From Saccharum officinarum (lineage: Eukaryota > Streptophyta > Magnoliopsida > Poales > Poaceae), in assembly GCA_020631735.1 (NCBI GenBank), contig CM036191.1:37679335-37743334 (forward strand): DNA of 64,000 bases, in the 5' to 3' direction. The notes beneath the pieces are model-generated. The model saw only the letters and a list, made by a program, of their open reading frames with translations. It was not told the origin of the DNA and searched no databases. A program made the position numbers and the translations under genes. Of this stretch, positions 44,437-56,674 are shown piece after piece; within the stretch, counting starts at the first letter, position 1, and each line of letters opens with the position of its first letter.

Positions 44437-44820
44437 CGAAATGAAAAAGTTGTCAACTATAAAGTTTTATAACCTTTTAAGATCCACAACTTTGGTTTTG
44501 GTCATTTCTCCATCCAAGGTCACTTGAAGATTTTGAATTTCAAATATGAGAAAATTCAGCCATAATTTTCGTTGGATAGATGATTTCAAGTGAAAAAGTT
44601 GTCAAATACAAAGTTGAATAACTTTTTGAGATCTACAACTTTTGTTTTGGTAGCTTCTTCATCCGAGGTCGTTTGAAAAATTTCAAATTTTGAATGTGAG
44701 AATTCAAATGTAATTTTCGTTGGATAGATGATTTCAAATAAAAAAGTTGTCAACACTATAAAGTTGTATAATTTTTCGAGATCTACAACTTTTGTTTTTG
44801 TTGCTTCTCCATCCGAGATT
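44437..44820. repeat. Tandem repeats of about 148 bases, copy B
   Basis: Units start near 44437, 44588 and 44737, each with AAAAAGTTGTCAA, GATC(T/C)ACAACTTT and CATCC(A/G)AGGTC blocks. The third is partial. Confidence 0.65.
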
Positions 44821-45211
44821 CTTAACTACCACTACACACTCACTTATGACTATAGAGCACATGAACTCCTTTGGTATAAACGCTATAAAATCTTGTGATG
44901 CATTTTTGGTCATCCAAATGATCTTAAAACAAAAAAGTTTGAACTAAAAAGTTCTAAATCTCGTCGAGTACTACAACTTTGGTATAAAGTTCGTCTTCAG
45001 CAGACATCATATGAGAACATTATGAAGTTTTTTGTACAGTCTATCATTGTCGGTTCAAGCCACGAACCTACAGCGATAGTATCACTGCCAGTTTTAGCAA
45101 ATATCAATGTCAGTTTATGGCTAAAAATTGGCAGTGATGACCCAAATATCATTGTCGGTTGATCCTATCACTGTCGGTTTTAGCCACAAACTAGCAGCGA
45201 TGGGCTAGCAG

Positions 45212-46378
45212 TGAAAGGATCTAAACAATGCCTAGAGGGGGGTGAATAGGTGTATCTAAAAATTTCTACACAAATCTCAAAGTCACTTGTCAGCAACTGT
45301 CGAAAGTCCCAACAGTTTGGATCAAAACTTCCGACGTGTCAGAAGTTCTGACGCAAACTGTCAACAGTTCTAACACCTACGGGGAATAAACTACAAGTGC
45401 TCAAATGAACTTTGTGAGACCAATAACTTACAACACCACTTCCTAGTGGTAAGGTGAAGATGTTAGGCCACTTCCTTGACGCCGAGAACCCTCCAAATCG
45501 TAGATCGTGACCAAACCCTAAGAGGGAGGTTGGAAGAGGGAGAGAGAGACAAAGTAAATACAAGTAATAGCAAGCAAATCACAACAACAACAAGCACACG
45601 ATACAAAGGATTTATCCCAAGGTTCAGCAACCCCACTAAGGAGCTCTAACGTTCTGTTGAGGTGACCACAAAGGTGGGAGTCTCTTTTACCTCCTTGCCT
45701 CTCTCAAAGCAACCACAAAGGTCACTCGAGGTTTCCACTAAGAAATCGAGGGTAATACAAACTTTCCATGGCTCTTCTACAAGATGAAAGCTTTTGGGCG
45801 ATGCCTAGCCATCTAGGGGCAAAGCCTCAAGGGTAATAGATGCAAATCCAACCGGCTTGACGAAGAAATCGAATGCTCAAGCTTGCGAAGATGATTTTCT
45901 CACTCAATCCACTCTCCTATCACACAAATCCATGGGAATCGAAGTTAGGAGCAAAGGGGAGAAGAGAGAGAGCTCTTGAATGCTTCAGAGATGTTTTGGC
46001 CATGAGTTGGTGAGCAGTGAATGAGTAAGTGACGGTTAGAAGTGAGGAGAGAGTTATTTATACTTGTAGTAGAAATCTAACCGTTCAGATCTACGTCGGC
46101 ACTGCCGATGCAGATCTTGGGACTTCTGACCTTAACTAAAAGTACTGTTCATCCAAGGTCAAACTCCTTGTGCGAAGGTCAACGTCGGAAGTCCTGACAT
46201 ACGTCGAGACTGCCGACGCAAGCACACACAAGAGCTAGCCAGAGGGCCAGGTGTTGGCACTGCCGATGGTCAGAACTGCCGACGAACGTCAGGACTGCCG
46301 ACGTCCGTAGGCACTACGTGAGCAAGTGATTGAACGTCAACAGTTCTTGCGCAAGTAAGTACTTCTAACCGTCGGGAG
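45212..46378. mobile_element. Solo LTR (TGAAAG type, AGCAG target duplication), left part
   Basis: It starts TGAAAGGATCTAAACAATGC and includes the GCCTAGAGGGGGGTGAATAG signature of many grass LTR elements. Left target duplication AGCAG is at 45207-45211. It is interrupted by the long solo LTR and resumes at 50547. Its own length is about 1545 bases. Confidence 0.65.
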
Positions 46379-49300
46379 TGTCGGGCCCCTACTTTAGGGT
46401 CCACTGTGCACCATGTATCAGTCCCTAGATCAGTAGCTGACATGCACAGATCGAACAAAAATGATATAAAAAACTATACTTTTATTGATAATGGGGAAAC
46501 ACATTACAAAGTTTAGATTACATGGCTTGGGCCATTAACCTTATAATATACATCAGAGTTCTGATATAGCGGTCGTATAACGACGTGGTTCCATTCCTAC
46601 AGGCAACTTGGAGTGCGGACGTAAACCTTATTCCTAAGCTCAATCCTACATCTTTATCCTAATGGTCCTCGAGTAGCTCCTTTGCGTAATCGTACATCTC
46701 TGTCCTCGTACGTACTCTTGTCTTTCCATCCTGGCATCGCTTCAATAGCTTCATCCTTGTATGTACTCCTGTAGCTTAGCTCCTAAAAACATAGAATGGA
46801 GGGGATTGAGTACATAAAGTACTCAGCAAGCCCTAACTTTGGGGTAGATGTGAGGTGAATGGCGGCTGTATGTGGAGGTGGTCTTATGGTGAAATTTTCT
46901 ATGGTAGTAGTAGAGTTACAAAAAAATGGAGGTTTGGGCCTTGGGAGAGTATTACCCTTTCTCGCCAGTTCCCGGAGTTTATAAGTTATAACTTACCATA
47001 ATTAATAACTTGCAACTTACTAGATTATCACTGTTTCTTTATATAAAAGAGTCTAATCATTTGAGACCTCATCCCAGCGGTTGCCCATTCCAAGGACGTG
47101 ACTATTCGAATAGATTTGATAAACTCTGCAGAGGTGTAAAAATTTCCCCACATGATAGGCGTAGTCGACACCATCGTCATGGCTTAGATAGGCCTAACGA
47201 GATCTCGTACCCGGATGGAATGACCTTAGGCATCCATACAATACTACTACGGCTTACCCAGGGGTCGAAAACTCAAAACTACTTGGATGATCACACAACA
47301 TCCAATAGGTAATGACTTGGATGATCACACAACATCCAATAGATAGATATATATAGAGGTGCTCGCACACGGTACAACGATAATTTTACATGGAAGATCA
47401 CTTAGCATCCATGTCGACCAGACCACGGAAGATCACCCAGCATCCATGTCGTCTCCTGGTAGTCCGTTGCCAACACCGGCCTCCTAGTAGTAGTTGTACT
47501 TGTACCTAACGGGTTGTGAGATCAAGTCTACCCATATAGACATGTGGCTATACGAATATCTGGCTAGGCGAGATGGCAAATGAACCAGTCCTTATATGAC
47601 CAAAGCGAGTAAGGAACCCTCACTAGGCGATCCTGCCCAAAAGGATAGTCCACACCACGTGAAATATCCTCACTCACTCCCGTCGAAAATAAGTTTTATT
47701 TTACCAGTTCAATTAACATCATGTTCTTAGGTTATCCATATCATAAAGCTCATAGCATATATATCACATTATCCATTATATATCACGACATTCATCATAT
47801 ATCACAATATTCATTATATATCACAATATTCATTCTATATCACAATATTCATCGTTTATCACAATATTCATCATATGTCATATATGCTCATAACATTGGT
47901 TCCCATGATAATATGGATAACATCATTTATGATTAATTTAATTAAATAATTAGTTATAAAGGGAAGTGGTAGGCTTTATGGTGGGAGTGGTGGAATATAG
48001 TGGGAGTGGTGGAATATGATAGTGGTGGAGTGGTGGAAAAGGGAGTGGTAAATTTATGTGGAGAAGAAAGAGTAGCGGGATGGATGTGGTATAATATATG
48101 GAGGGAAAAAGGGAGGTGAGAGTCAGGACTTGCCTCCGCTCGCTGACGATTATATCCTTATCTCGAGATCCTGATTCTTGTGAGGTTCGATCGGGTTCTC
48201 TCCACGCCTTCTAGCCTACGCTGTCTAGCGTCGGCAGGCAAGAAACACAAATAAGAAAAATAACAAGCAAGGCATATAAAACAAGCATGGACAACCAAAG
48301 TGAAGGAAGTGATCCTAGATGAGTTGGTCCTATTAGGTGATGGGTTGCTGTCTAAGGTTATCATTATTATGTCAATTTGAAGTAAGATTTGGACAAAGGG
48401 ATTCCATCCACGGGGTAAGGTTTCTACGGGTTATTATTAAATGAAAGCAATAAAAAGCAAACATATCTAGAATTTAAATGGACACCTAAAATTATGAAAA
48501 AGGATATGGGTGAGTAGGATTTGATTTTAGAAGATTTTTGGTGGAAGAATTTCATGATTCGGATTTGGGACGGTGGATACACGGATCATCAAGGTTTATT
48601 GAAGAAAGGCGTATGGCAAGGATAATGGAAATTATTTCTGGAATTTTAGCTGGTGGAGAAGGCATGGGAAAGATCTGGGTAGGCTTTGGAGTGTCTCTAG
48701 TATTTCTAGAAATTTTCTAGGAATTTTGCTAGAAAGGGAAAAGACTTACTTTAATCTCCTGTGTACGATTCCGAGGTGCTCCTAGCATTTCCCACGTGTA
48801 GGGCACTGTGCTGGTGAGCCGGTGTAGGGCACTGTGCTGTGGACTGGCTGCCTGTATCTCTGGTCTACGTGAACCGTATCCACGAAAGAAAACGGGAGGA
48901 GGTGGAACTGTGAGGCTGCTACGTGGGGCCCTTGACGCGACGCGACGTGGCGCCCTCCCATTGGACTGAACGACATGGCCGGCTGTTCGCATTGGATGCC
49001 GTCAGGCGGAGCGGCATCCTTCCCTCGCGGTCGCATACAGAAGAAAGGGAAAAGCAGAGAGGGGGAGAGAGAGAGAGAGAAAAACGGAGGGAGAGGGGGA
49101 GCGGCCGAGCAGGGATACTGGGCGCCGGCGCCGACATCTTCCCGTACCCGTTCTTGTGTCCGCTCGGGGAGAGATGGAGATACAGAGGGCAGCAGAGAGA
49201 GAGCGAGAGCGCGGGGAAGGTCCGGCTCGACCGCGTGGGGCAGCGGCGCTCGGAGAGGTGGCGCAAGGCGGAGCCGCGGGCCTGTGTCCGACAGCAGCTG

Positions 49301-50541
49301 TCTGCGGGGCCGAAGTGGCGGCCCTTGACGTGATCCTGGCCGGGGCATCGTGGCTGCGTACTCGGCTTTGGATGCCGTCGGGCGGACTGCACCTTCCGTT
49401 CCTTCCCGTCGTCCACGCGCAGCAGGCAGGGAGGACCGGAGGAGAGCAAGCAGAGCAATGGCGGGGATGAGGTCCGATTCCGGCGGCGCTCAGCCCGCCT
49501 CGGGCGGCAGCGATTTCCGACGAGCCGTGGCGGCGTTGCGGTGGCCTTGTCGCCTCGAGCCTGAGCCTGACGGTGTCCTCGCGAGCCAGGGCGGCCATGG
49601 TTGTCCGAGGTGATGCTGCGGATTGAGAGCGCCAAGGTGAGCAGAAACCGAGCCTTAGGGGAAAAAGAGAGCTCTGGAGCGTCGCCATGGGACTTGTGCT
49701 CGAGCTCAGCTGTCAGCTCCCTTCCCAGTTGACGAGCTCAGCGTCGAATTTATAGTCGGCGAGGTAAGGCGGTGCGGCGCAGGAAAAATCTCCGGCGGTG
49801 CAGATTTTTGCCGGCAGGGTGGGCAGGCAGCAGCGTCTTCGTGCCGTGCTTGAGCTGGCGTTTGGTGAGCTCGATGGGACACGGCAGCAGGTACAGCGAG
49901 GATATGTCTCCGGCCGGGGAGATTTTTGCCGGCAGCAAGGCAGGATAGCAGTGCCACTGCCATCGTGGAACCTTGGAGAAGGCTGTCGTACAGCGCGTGC
50001 TTCATATGCACGGGAAAGGGCGGCACGACGGTGAAAAATATCTAGCCTGCTGGTGATGCGCTGTCCGACGGAATTGCGGAGCGAAAAGGAAAGACGACGT
50101 CGGAAGGAGACACAGGGAAACTATGCACCTGTGGAGGCAGTGCCCGTAGGCTGTGGCCTTGAAGGCCGAGGGTAGTAACGGTCTCAGCTCATGCAAGGAA
50201 AGCATGAGCCACCAAGGATGTCCGGAAAGGTGTTGTAAATATTGGAGAGACCTTTTCCATTTTCCAGAAGATCAATCGAGTGATTTACATTGAACATGTG
50301 ATTTGTAAATTTAGGATTTCAAGGGAAGGTATTTTGGTGCCACAGTAAATTCTAGAAAGCACGCAGCAACACAAACACTTATAATGCATATGGTGAATTT
50401 TTTAATGCAAGGTTTTTGGGAAAAGCTTTTTCTAAAATCGTTTCGTAGAAAATAAACTAATCAAGTTTTAATTTGTTGTAAAATTTTAAAAGTTCAAATT
50501 TTTAGTGATTTTTAACAGGATGAAAAACACAGGGTGTTACA
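46379..50541 (-). mobile_element. Solo LTR of the LARD-like family (GGGAG target duplication)
   Basis: 4163 bases from TGTCGGGCCCC to GGGTGTTACA, with GGGAG at 46374-46378 and 50542-50546. It is clearly related to the 4397-9581 LTR but diverged. Minus-strand TATA box (49748-49755), an exact AAAATATCT upstream of it (50035-50043) and the stem-loop series (47283-47448) are conserved. No internal domain remains. Confidence 0.9.
47283..47448 (-). other. Stem-loop series in the diverged solo LTR of copy B
   Basis: The motif recurs four times. Two are TTGGATG/CATCCAA with loop ATCACACAA. The third is CATGGA/TCCATG. The fourth is CACGGA/TCCATG, which in minus-strand RNA becomes CAUGGA/UCCGUG with one U-G wobble, so pairing is retained. 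The copy A relatives, near 29105-29276 and 29589-29760, show similar variants. Confidence 0.5.
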
Positions 50542-50546
50542 GGGAG

Positions 50547-50924
50547 CTCCGATATACGTCGGCACTTCCGACACCTAAAGTCAATAAAACTATTCTACGT
50601 GCTCGTGAAATGCTAGAGTCTCTCTCTTTTGATTTAGTTTTTATACTTGAGCACTATATCTTCCTCACACCAACTAAGTTTTGCATCCCTCTTTATAGTG
50701 CGGCATACCTAAACCAAAAAGCAAATAAATAAACTTTGAAGCTCCGCTTTGAGTTCGACGCCTTTTATAACTTCATGTATTGAGGGATACCATTTTATCT
50801 TTATCAACTCTTTAAATCTTTCATGGGACTAATAGCTGCAACATATCTCATTAAGATCATATTAGTCCCTAATTTGGACACCATTAATACACCAAAACCC
50901 ACATAGGGGGCAAATGCACTTTTA
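50547..50924. mobile_element. Solo LTR (TGAAAG type), right part
   Basis: It continues the LTR and ends GCACTTTTA (the family end would be CTTTCA, one base changed), followed by AGCAG (50925-50929), the right target duplication. Confidence 0.65.
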
Positions 50925-50978
50925 AGCAGACACTAGCACTGCCGGGTTTTAAGAAACCGACAGTAATGGGTCGATAGA

Positions 50979-51000
50979 GATAGTCAATTCTATAGTAGTG
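50979..51000 (-). other. CACTA terminal inverted repeat
   Basis: The minus strand starts CACTACTATAGAATTG at 51000, with TAG immediately outside. Confidence 0.55.
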
Positions 51001-52969
51001 TAGTTTTTTTTATTAATTGTAGGTATTACATAACTGTATGTCATCCAGCGAGACACCGAAGATGGTGAATTGGTGATCTAGGTAATATATTCCGTGTTCA
51101 TCTAGGGAACCTTATGGAAGAAAGAATAAAGCTGTGTTTTTTTATAGCAAGAATGGAGGCTGTTGATGCATGGTAGTAATAATATAATGTATATTCTTTC
51201 CTCCAAGACGGGAAGACGGGCATTGTCACCTACTCACCTCTTTAACTTTATATTATCATCATTATTAGGAACGCTGCTGTGAAGCAAGAGACTGGGCGCT
51301 TCATCAGTATATATAGTACATAGAAACGCGTTGTGCATTAGGCAATCCTCTCCATCCATCATATATCGTCTTCTTCTCCAAGCCAATATATATACAATTC
51401 CAACAAGCTGTTGGTTATGAACACGACTGCAATTAGCAGTGACCTTCTCAAACCAGAAATCAGAGCCACATGCTTCTCTACCGTCGCTTGGGAATTGGTT
51501 TCAGCTGATGGGTTGAACTCACGGGGAGAAAACTAGCTTGGTTTATATTGGGGGTGAGAAAAGAATGTATGGTTTGAGGTGGATTGATTTGGTTTCTATA
51601 CTAGTGGAGTAATGGCGTCGATTGCACCGGTTGTACTATGCATTCTTGAAATGGTTTTTGGTTGGTTCAGTTAGGATTTAAAGTCATTGTTAGCACTTTA
51701 GCATGGGCTAACCCAAAGGCTAAAGTCATCGGCCATGGACGAAGTTAATCCACGACCGGTCGTGCACCTAGGGGAGCACCCACCCTCCCTTAACCTCACG
51801 GAAGCTCGCCGGGGTCAACCCCGCCCCCCCCCCCAATCAACCTCGCCTAAGTGCCATCTCCCGCTGCCCCATGGTCGGCGCCCCTGCCGCCATCTCGCCC
51901 GCCGCCACCGCCGTGTCGTAACCGCCTCCCCCGAACCCCCTTCTAGAGCTCTTAGAGTTGAGTTTCCTTAGCCCACCGTAACCATGACCCTAGTGTCGTC
52001 GCCGTCTTCTTCCTCTCCAGCGGGGCACGGGTACGTCACGTGAGAGAGAGAGGGAGAGGGTCATGCGACTGTCGCATGTTTGCTTTTCCCATCGACCATG
52101 GCCTGCGGCTCTCTGGCTCTCAGCAGGAGCCGGAGGCAATAATGGAGCGGCCTACAGCGGTGAGGACGGCGCGGTAGCAGTGGGAGGAGACCTTGACCCG
52201 TGCAGCCATAGCATCCAAAGTCGTCAGGCTCGGGCCCTACTCACTTAAGTAGCATAGCGCGTACATCTGCAATCGTTGAGATGGCACATGCGCTAGAAAT
52301 GTACGAAAAGATGCCTCTGCATCCACGTTGTGCTGCATGCATTAACTCTTTACTAGTGTCCTTTTAATTTTTTCTTATTAATTTATTCGTTTCCATTTGA
52401 TTTTATTTGTTCTCTATTACTGCTACTCCCGGAACAGAGTGTTTTTCTTATAAACCTAGAAGCTTGCCCTCCTGTCTAGAATATTATTCCCGTGAACTAC
52501 AATTATTTTTATTTTTTATCTATTTCTCATTTTCTTCTTATGTTTGTTTTATTTATTTATTTTAATTGATTTCTTTTACATTCCCCACCTTGAATAGAAC
52601 ATTATTTTTCTAAACCAGAATACTGTAGTCTTGAAACTGGAATATTGTTCCCCGAGTATGAAATATTGTTATCCTAACTAGAATGTTATTCGGGCAACCA
52701 TAGTTTTATTTCTATTCATTACTTAATCTATTTAACTTTGTACGGAGTACACATTGTCTGGAAGATTGTTCTCCGGATCTAAGATATTATTTATTTGAAC
52801 CTAGAATATATATTATTTTCCTACAAATGGAATATTTCTGCTTTGAGCTTGAATATTTTTTCACATACTCAAATCCTAAAGGTCGAGTTCTATTTTTTTA
52901 ACTTGATGAAACCAATCGGGATTTCTAAAGTAGAAACTCTGAGTCTTTTGCCTCTATATGATAGTCCCA
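51001..52969. other. Low-copy-looking region, no gene established
   Basis: A TATATATAGTAC element near 51309 precedes ATG 51417, which opens only a 39-codon frame ending at 51536. It could be a promoter and first exon of a lost gene, but nothing confirms it. A C-rich patch (51735-51971) holds an uninformative frame. Bases 52440-52860 contain a loosely repeated GAATATTRTT motif. No domain is recognised. Confidence 0.35.
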
Positions 52970-53756
52970 TGATATCTCGGCTATCACCGGTGGTTGATTA
53001 TTAGTTGATTACAAAGTCATACAACATTAGAATACATAAATGAGAGTATTACACTAATTCAGATACAAGCCCTGAGGGCTAAAATCAAACAAAACACTGG
53101 TATTGTAATCGCAGCGAAGCTTGGTGATTCTTTAATCCACGGGCATTCTTGAGAGTAGATCGCAAGCCAACTACTAATCTCAACACCACTGCAAGTCAAG
53201 AAATCTACACACCACCAGATGTATGCGGGTCATGGTCAGCACCAATGAGTTTTAGAGAAAAATAGAAAATAAAGAGATTTGGTGATCCTAATAGTTTGGT
53301 TGTAGTTTGCATTCTTAGCGCATGCAGAAAAGCATCGAATATATATAATATAAATATTATCTAATCCCTACCATACACTCATTCTCACCATCAACTCAAT
53401 CATCACACCCCACGGCTTGCCTCTCATCATCTATCACATCACCATCATACTGTCAGTCTAAGCGATGAGGCAGCCTTCGCATGCCCCTCATCTCAACAGG
53501 CCTCAAGTCGGACCTATCTTCGGAGGAGAGATGCAAGCACAAGAGAAACTAAAGGGCCGAAACAGTTCACAGGAAATCGATCCTGACCAAAGAATCATGG
53601 CTATATGTATAGTTTTAACTCTGCAGAGTGTGTACACATGTACCCACAAGATCAGCATGGTCAGCGGTTCCCCACCTAGGTGAACACCACTCAAGAACTA
53701 CCATATTCCTCACCAGATTGCCCCCGAGTGGAGTAGCACACGACACAATGCATATG
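52970..53756. mobile_element. Probable LTR fragment interrupted by the second array
   Basis: Sequence such as CACCACTCAAGAACTACC and GCCCCCGAGTGGAGTAGCA, with the preceding block, resembles the inside of long gypsy LTRs from grass genomes, by memory only. It ends directly at the LTR start at 53757; ATATG (53752-53756) would be the target duplication. Confidence 0.3.
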
Positions 53757-56674
53757 TGTAACACCCTAAATTTTGCATTGTTTCAAAATAGATAAAATTG
53801 ATTTTATTATGTATTTGTTTGTGCATTCAAATTTAGGGAATAATAAAATTTGGTGAAAATAAAATAAATCATAAGGATTAGTTACATGTGATGCACTCAT
53901 GCCGATGCATTTTATTTATTGTGGTGACTGGTTTTTATCTCTTTGCTAAAAGATTCAAAAACCTTTTGAAAATGGATTTGGAAAATCAATTTGAAAAAGA
54001 GAAAAAAAAGAAGAAAAACTTCATTTTCCCACTCCCTAACTCACCTTTGGCCTGCTGGCCCGGTCAGCCCGCCAGCCCGCGCGCCCTTTTCCTTTCCCCT
54101 CCCTCGTTTCGGCCCGAGCGGCCCGTTCGGCCTGCTGCTTTACTCGCTGAGCCGGGCCGCGCACGCGCCCTTCCTTCCACCTCCCTCCTGGGCCGGCCCA
54201 TCTCGGCCGCAACCGCCGCGCCCGCGCCCTTCCTTGCCTGGAGCTGCTGACGCGCCGGGCCCAGCTGTCAGTTCCACCCCCTCCCTTCCGCTCCGCTCAC
54301 TCGCTCGGTCTTGAGCAACCGCCCCGCTGACCGCACCCATGCTCCATCGTGGGAAAGTCCTCCCCGCGCCCAACCTTCAAAAGGGAGCCAGACCAATCCA
54401 CCGTCTCCCCTTGCCGCCCTCCCCGCTCCATTTCCACTCGCGGAACCGCACCACCGCACGACAACGATTCACCGGAGGAGCCGTCTGCCCCACCGCGTCG
54501 GCCACCGTTCCAGAGTCGCCTCCACTCCATTGATTCCGCTCGGTGAGCTCGCCTTCATCTCCGCTTCCTCCCCATGCTGTCGTTTTCTTGTTTGGTGACT
54601 TCTAGGGCCGTTTTCTTGATCACCGGCGAGGTTCTCGCCACCGGCCATGGCGGCCACCGCGTCGATCATCTTCCCCAGCCGCGAATAGGGCATGGTTGTG
54701 GTCTCCATCGCCTCCGCATCATCCCGATGCTTTCGGTTTGTCAAATCATGCACCGTAGCGCCTTTTTGGGCAACGCCGGCGAGCTTCACGCCGCGGCAAT
54801 GGCGGCGCCGCCATCTCCACCCTCAACTCCGGTGGCTGCTTCTCTCTCTCCCCCCCTCCCATCTAATCTCGGCCGCCCATTCTAAATCCAACGGATGTGA
54901 AAGAAAGGTACCCTTTCGGGGGCCAATTTTGCTAAAGAGACCTCCGATTTTCATCTTTTGAAACCCGCCGTCCTTAGCGTACTCCTGGAATGCACATTCT
55001 CATTTTGAAAACGTAGTTTCTTCGTTTTAAATGAAAAATACGTTTCCAAATTAATTATAGATTTGCCACTACAGTAAAACGCTTATAAAATCGTCGTTTT
55101 AGCTCCGATTCGACCCATTCAACTTGCGTTAGTTTCGTAATTTCATGATCTACGCATTAGTGCTACTGTTAGACCTGTTAGGAGCTTTTGAATTTCTCGA
55201 TTAAGTCTAGTTTAATAGTTAGCTTTTGGAACCGTAAATAGCTCGTAACTTGTGCGTTGTAACTCCGTTTTTCGTGCAATTCGCGTCGTTGTGATCGTAG
55301 CAAGACGTAGAATATTTTCATAAACTTTTTTATATTGTTTTTATACTGCGGGTGTACTGTTCTAATTATAGGTTTGTCTGCTATGCATGAATGCTCCTGA
55401 AATGTGTATGTTGCCGTGTTGGTCGAGTTCAAACGGTGAGGAGTACGTTGGGAACCAGGAGAACTTCGAAATGTGTATATTGCTCGACTGTAAGGACATC
55501 CTAGCCATTGATGACTTATACCTTGATGCCTATGGGTTTTATTGCATATGGGTAGAACGCTAGTGCTCTATTCAAACATGATCAATACTATGATTAATGG
55601 AACAAACGGATAAACATGATGGTAATAATTGAAATAAAGGGTGAAGGTGCAAATGATGTCGATCATGTTGCCCTAAACTCTCCGTAAGGACTTATCTGTA
55701 GGGCAAAAGCTAGGACATACAGCGCAACTGTGAGAGTTATATGGCTCTGACTTTAGCTCAGTAATAGGATCTTTTCTAGCTTGTTAGAGGTTACCCGAAC
55801 GGGCGCAAGAGGGGCTTACCACTTTGGGTATAGAACTGTCTCTGTTCTTGTGTGTATAGCCTACGGAAATTATGCCACAGAAAGGGGGTTCTCTATATCT
55901 GCCTGCCGAGAAAACCTCGCGGCCCTAACTTGTTAGACGAGACCTATGGAAGGCTTCATAGTGTACCCTGCCCGTTCACCTTGGAAGTGTTATGGGAGTA
56001 ATTAACCCGGTCATATGGGCTACACGACTCACGGGTAAAGATGCACAACCTCTGTAGAGTGTTAAAACTGTTATAACAGTCGTGCTCACGGTCACGAGCG
56101 GCTCGGAAAACTCACAGAAAAACTGGTTACTTATGATGATGTTGTTCATGGTGAACTATGATGGTATTATGACGACGATGATGATATAATGTTGATCAAT
56201 AACTCTATTTAATTCTAGTATATGATCATGTGGGTTAATTTGGGAGCTTAAGCATAATTTGATATTGATCAATAACAAAATGTTGACTTAGTAAAATGCA
56301 AAAATGCAGTAAACAGTGTCTGCCTTTTGAGCCTCATGAATCCCCATGTTATGCTTGTGGAGTACGAAATGTACTCACGCTTATTTTTTTCAATACTTTG
56401 AAAAAATCCCGGATGGGTACCAGATTTCCAGAGATTGGAGCAGATAGGTTTGTGATCAACTAGTCAGTTGTCCCCGTGGAGTGGAGTCTTCACCTGAAGA
56501 TCGGAGTTGTCTTTCCGTTGTTTGCTATCTAAGGTTATATCTTTTATAATAAGTACATTATATATTAAGCATTGTCATTTGATATTACCCTTATTTGTAG
56601 CTATATGTGAGATTTGACTTCCTGGGCTCACATATGGTGTGTATCTGGTTTTGTTCTTAAAACCGGGTGTTACA
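53757..56674 (+). repeat. Array 2 LTR 1
   Basis: 2918 bases with perfect 10-base inverted ends TGTAACACCC/GGGTGTTACA. It lacks roughly 90 bases present in LTR 2 around 60005-60100. The GC-rich block 54040-54900 gives overlapping proline- and arginine-rich frames on both strands that look non-coding. Confidence 0.85.

Larger units (their letters stand above)
30165..47874. repeat. Right copy (B) of the tandem segmental duplication
   Basis: Copy B is inferred to start at the LINE fragment at the junction and to end at 47874, the position in its long LTR that matches the break in copy A. Beyond 47874 the long LTR continues normally to its terminus at 50541, so this copy adjoins the original right flank. 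The model predicts that sequence like 30165-37197 lies just left of the window. Copy B keeps the empty sites for the array and both MITEs of copy A. Confidence 0.75.
43948..51000. mobile_element. Probable non-autonomous CACTA transposon with nested LTRs (left end tentative)
   Basis: The right end is clear: the minus strand from 51000 reads CACTACTATAGAATTGACT, followed inward by CACTGCCGG-type subterminal motifs. A left end is proposed at CACTACGAAT (43948) because TAG precedes it (43945-43947) and TAG follows the right end (51001-51003), as expected for the 3-base CACTA target duplication. Terminal match beyond CACTAC is weak. Without nested LTRs the element would be about 1.3 kb and would include the NLR fragment and the 148-base repeats. 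Confidence 0.35.

Noticed and set aside
44437..44820. CRISPR-like or centromeric satellite interpretation of the 148-base repeats
   Set aside because: Only two to three degenerate units, no short identical repeats with unique spacers, and they sit within transposon-like sequence.
53888..54885. Proline/arginine-rich frames at the start of array 2 LTRs (also near 58425-59134 and 63055-63956)
   Set aside because: Same GC-rich LTR segment repeated three times, with frames open on both strands and differing between copies by indels. Not a gene.
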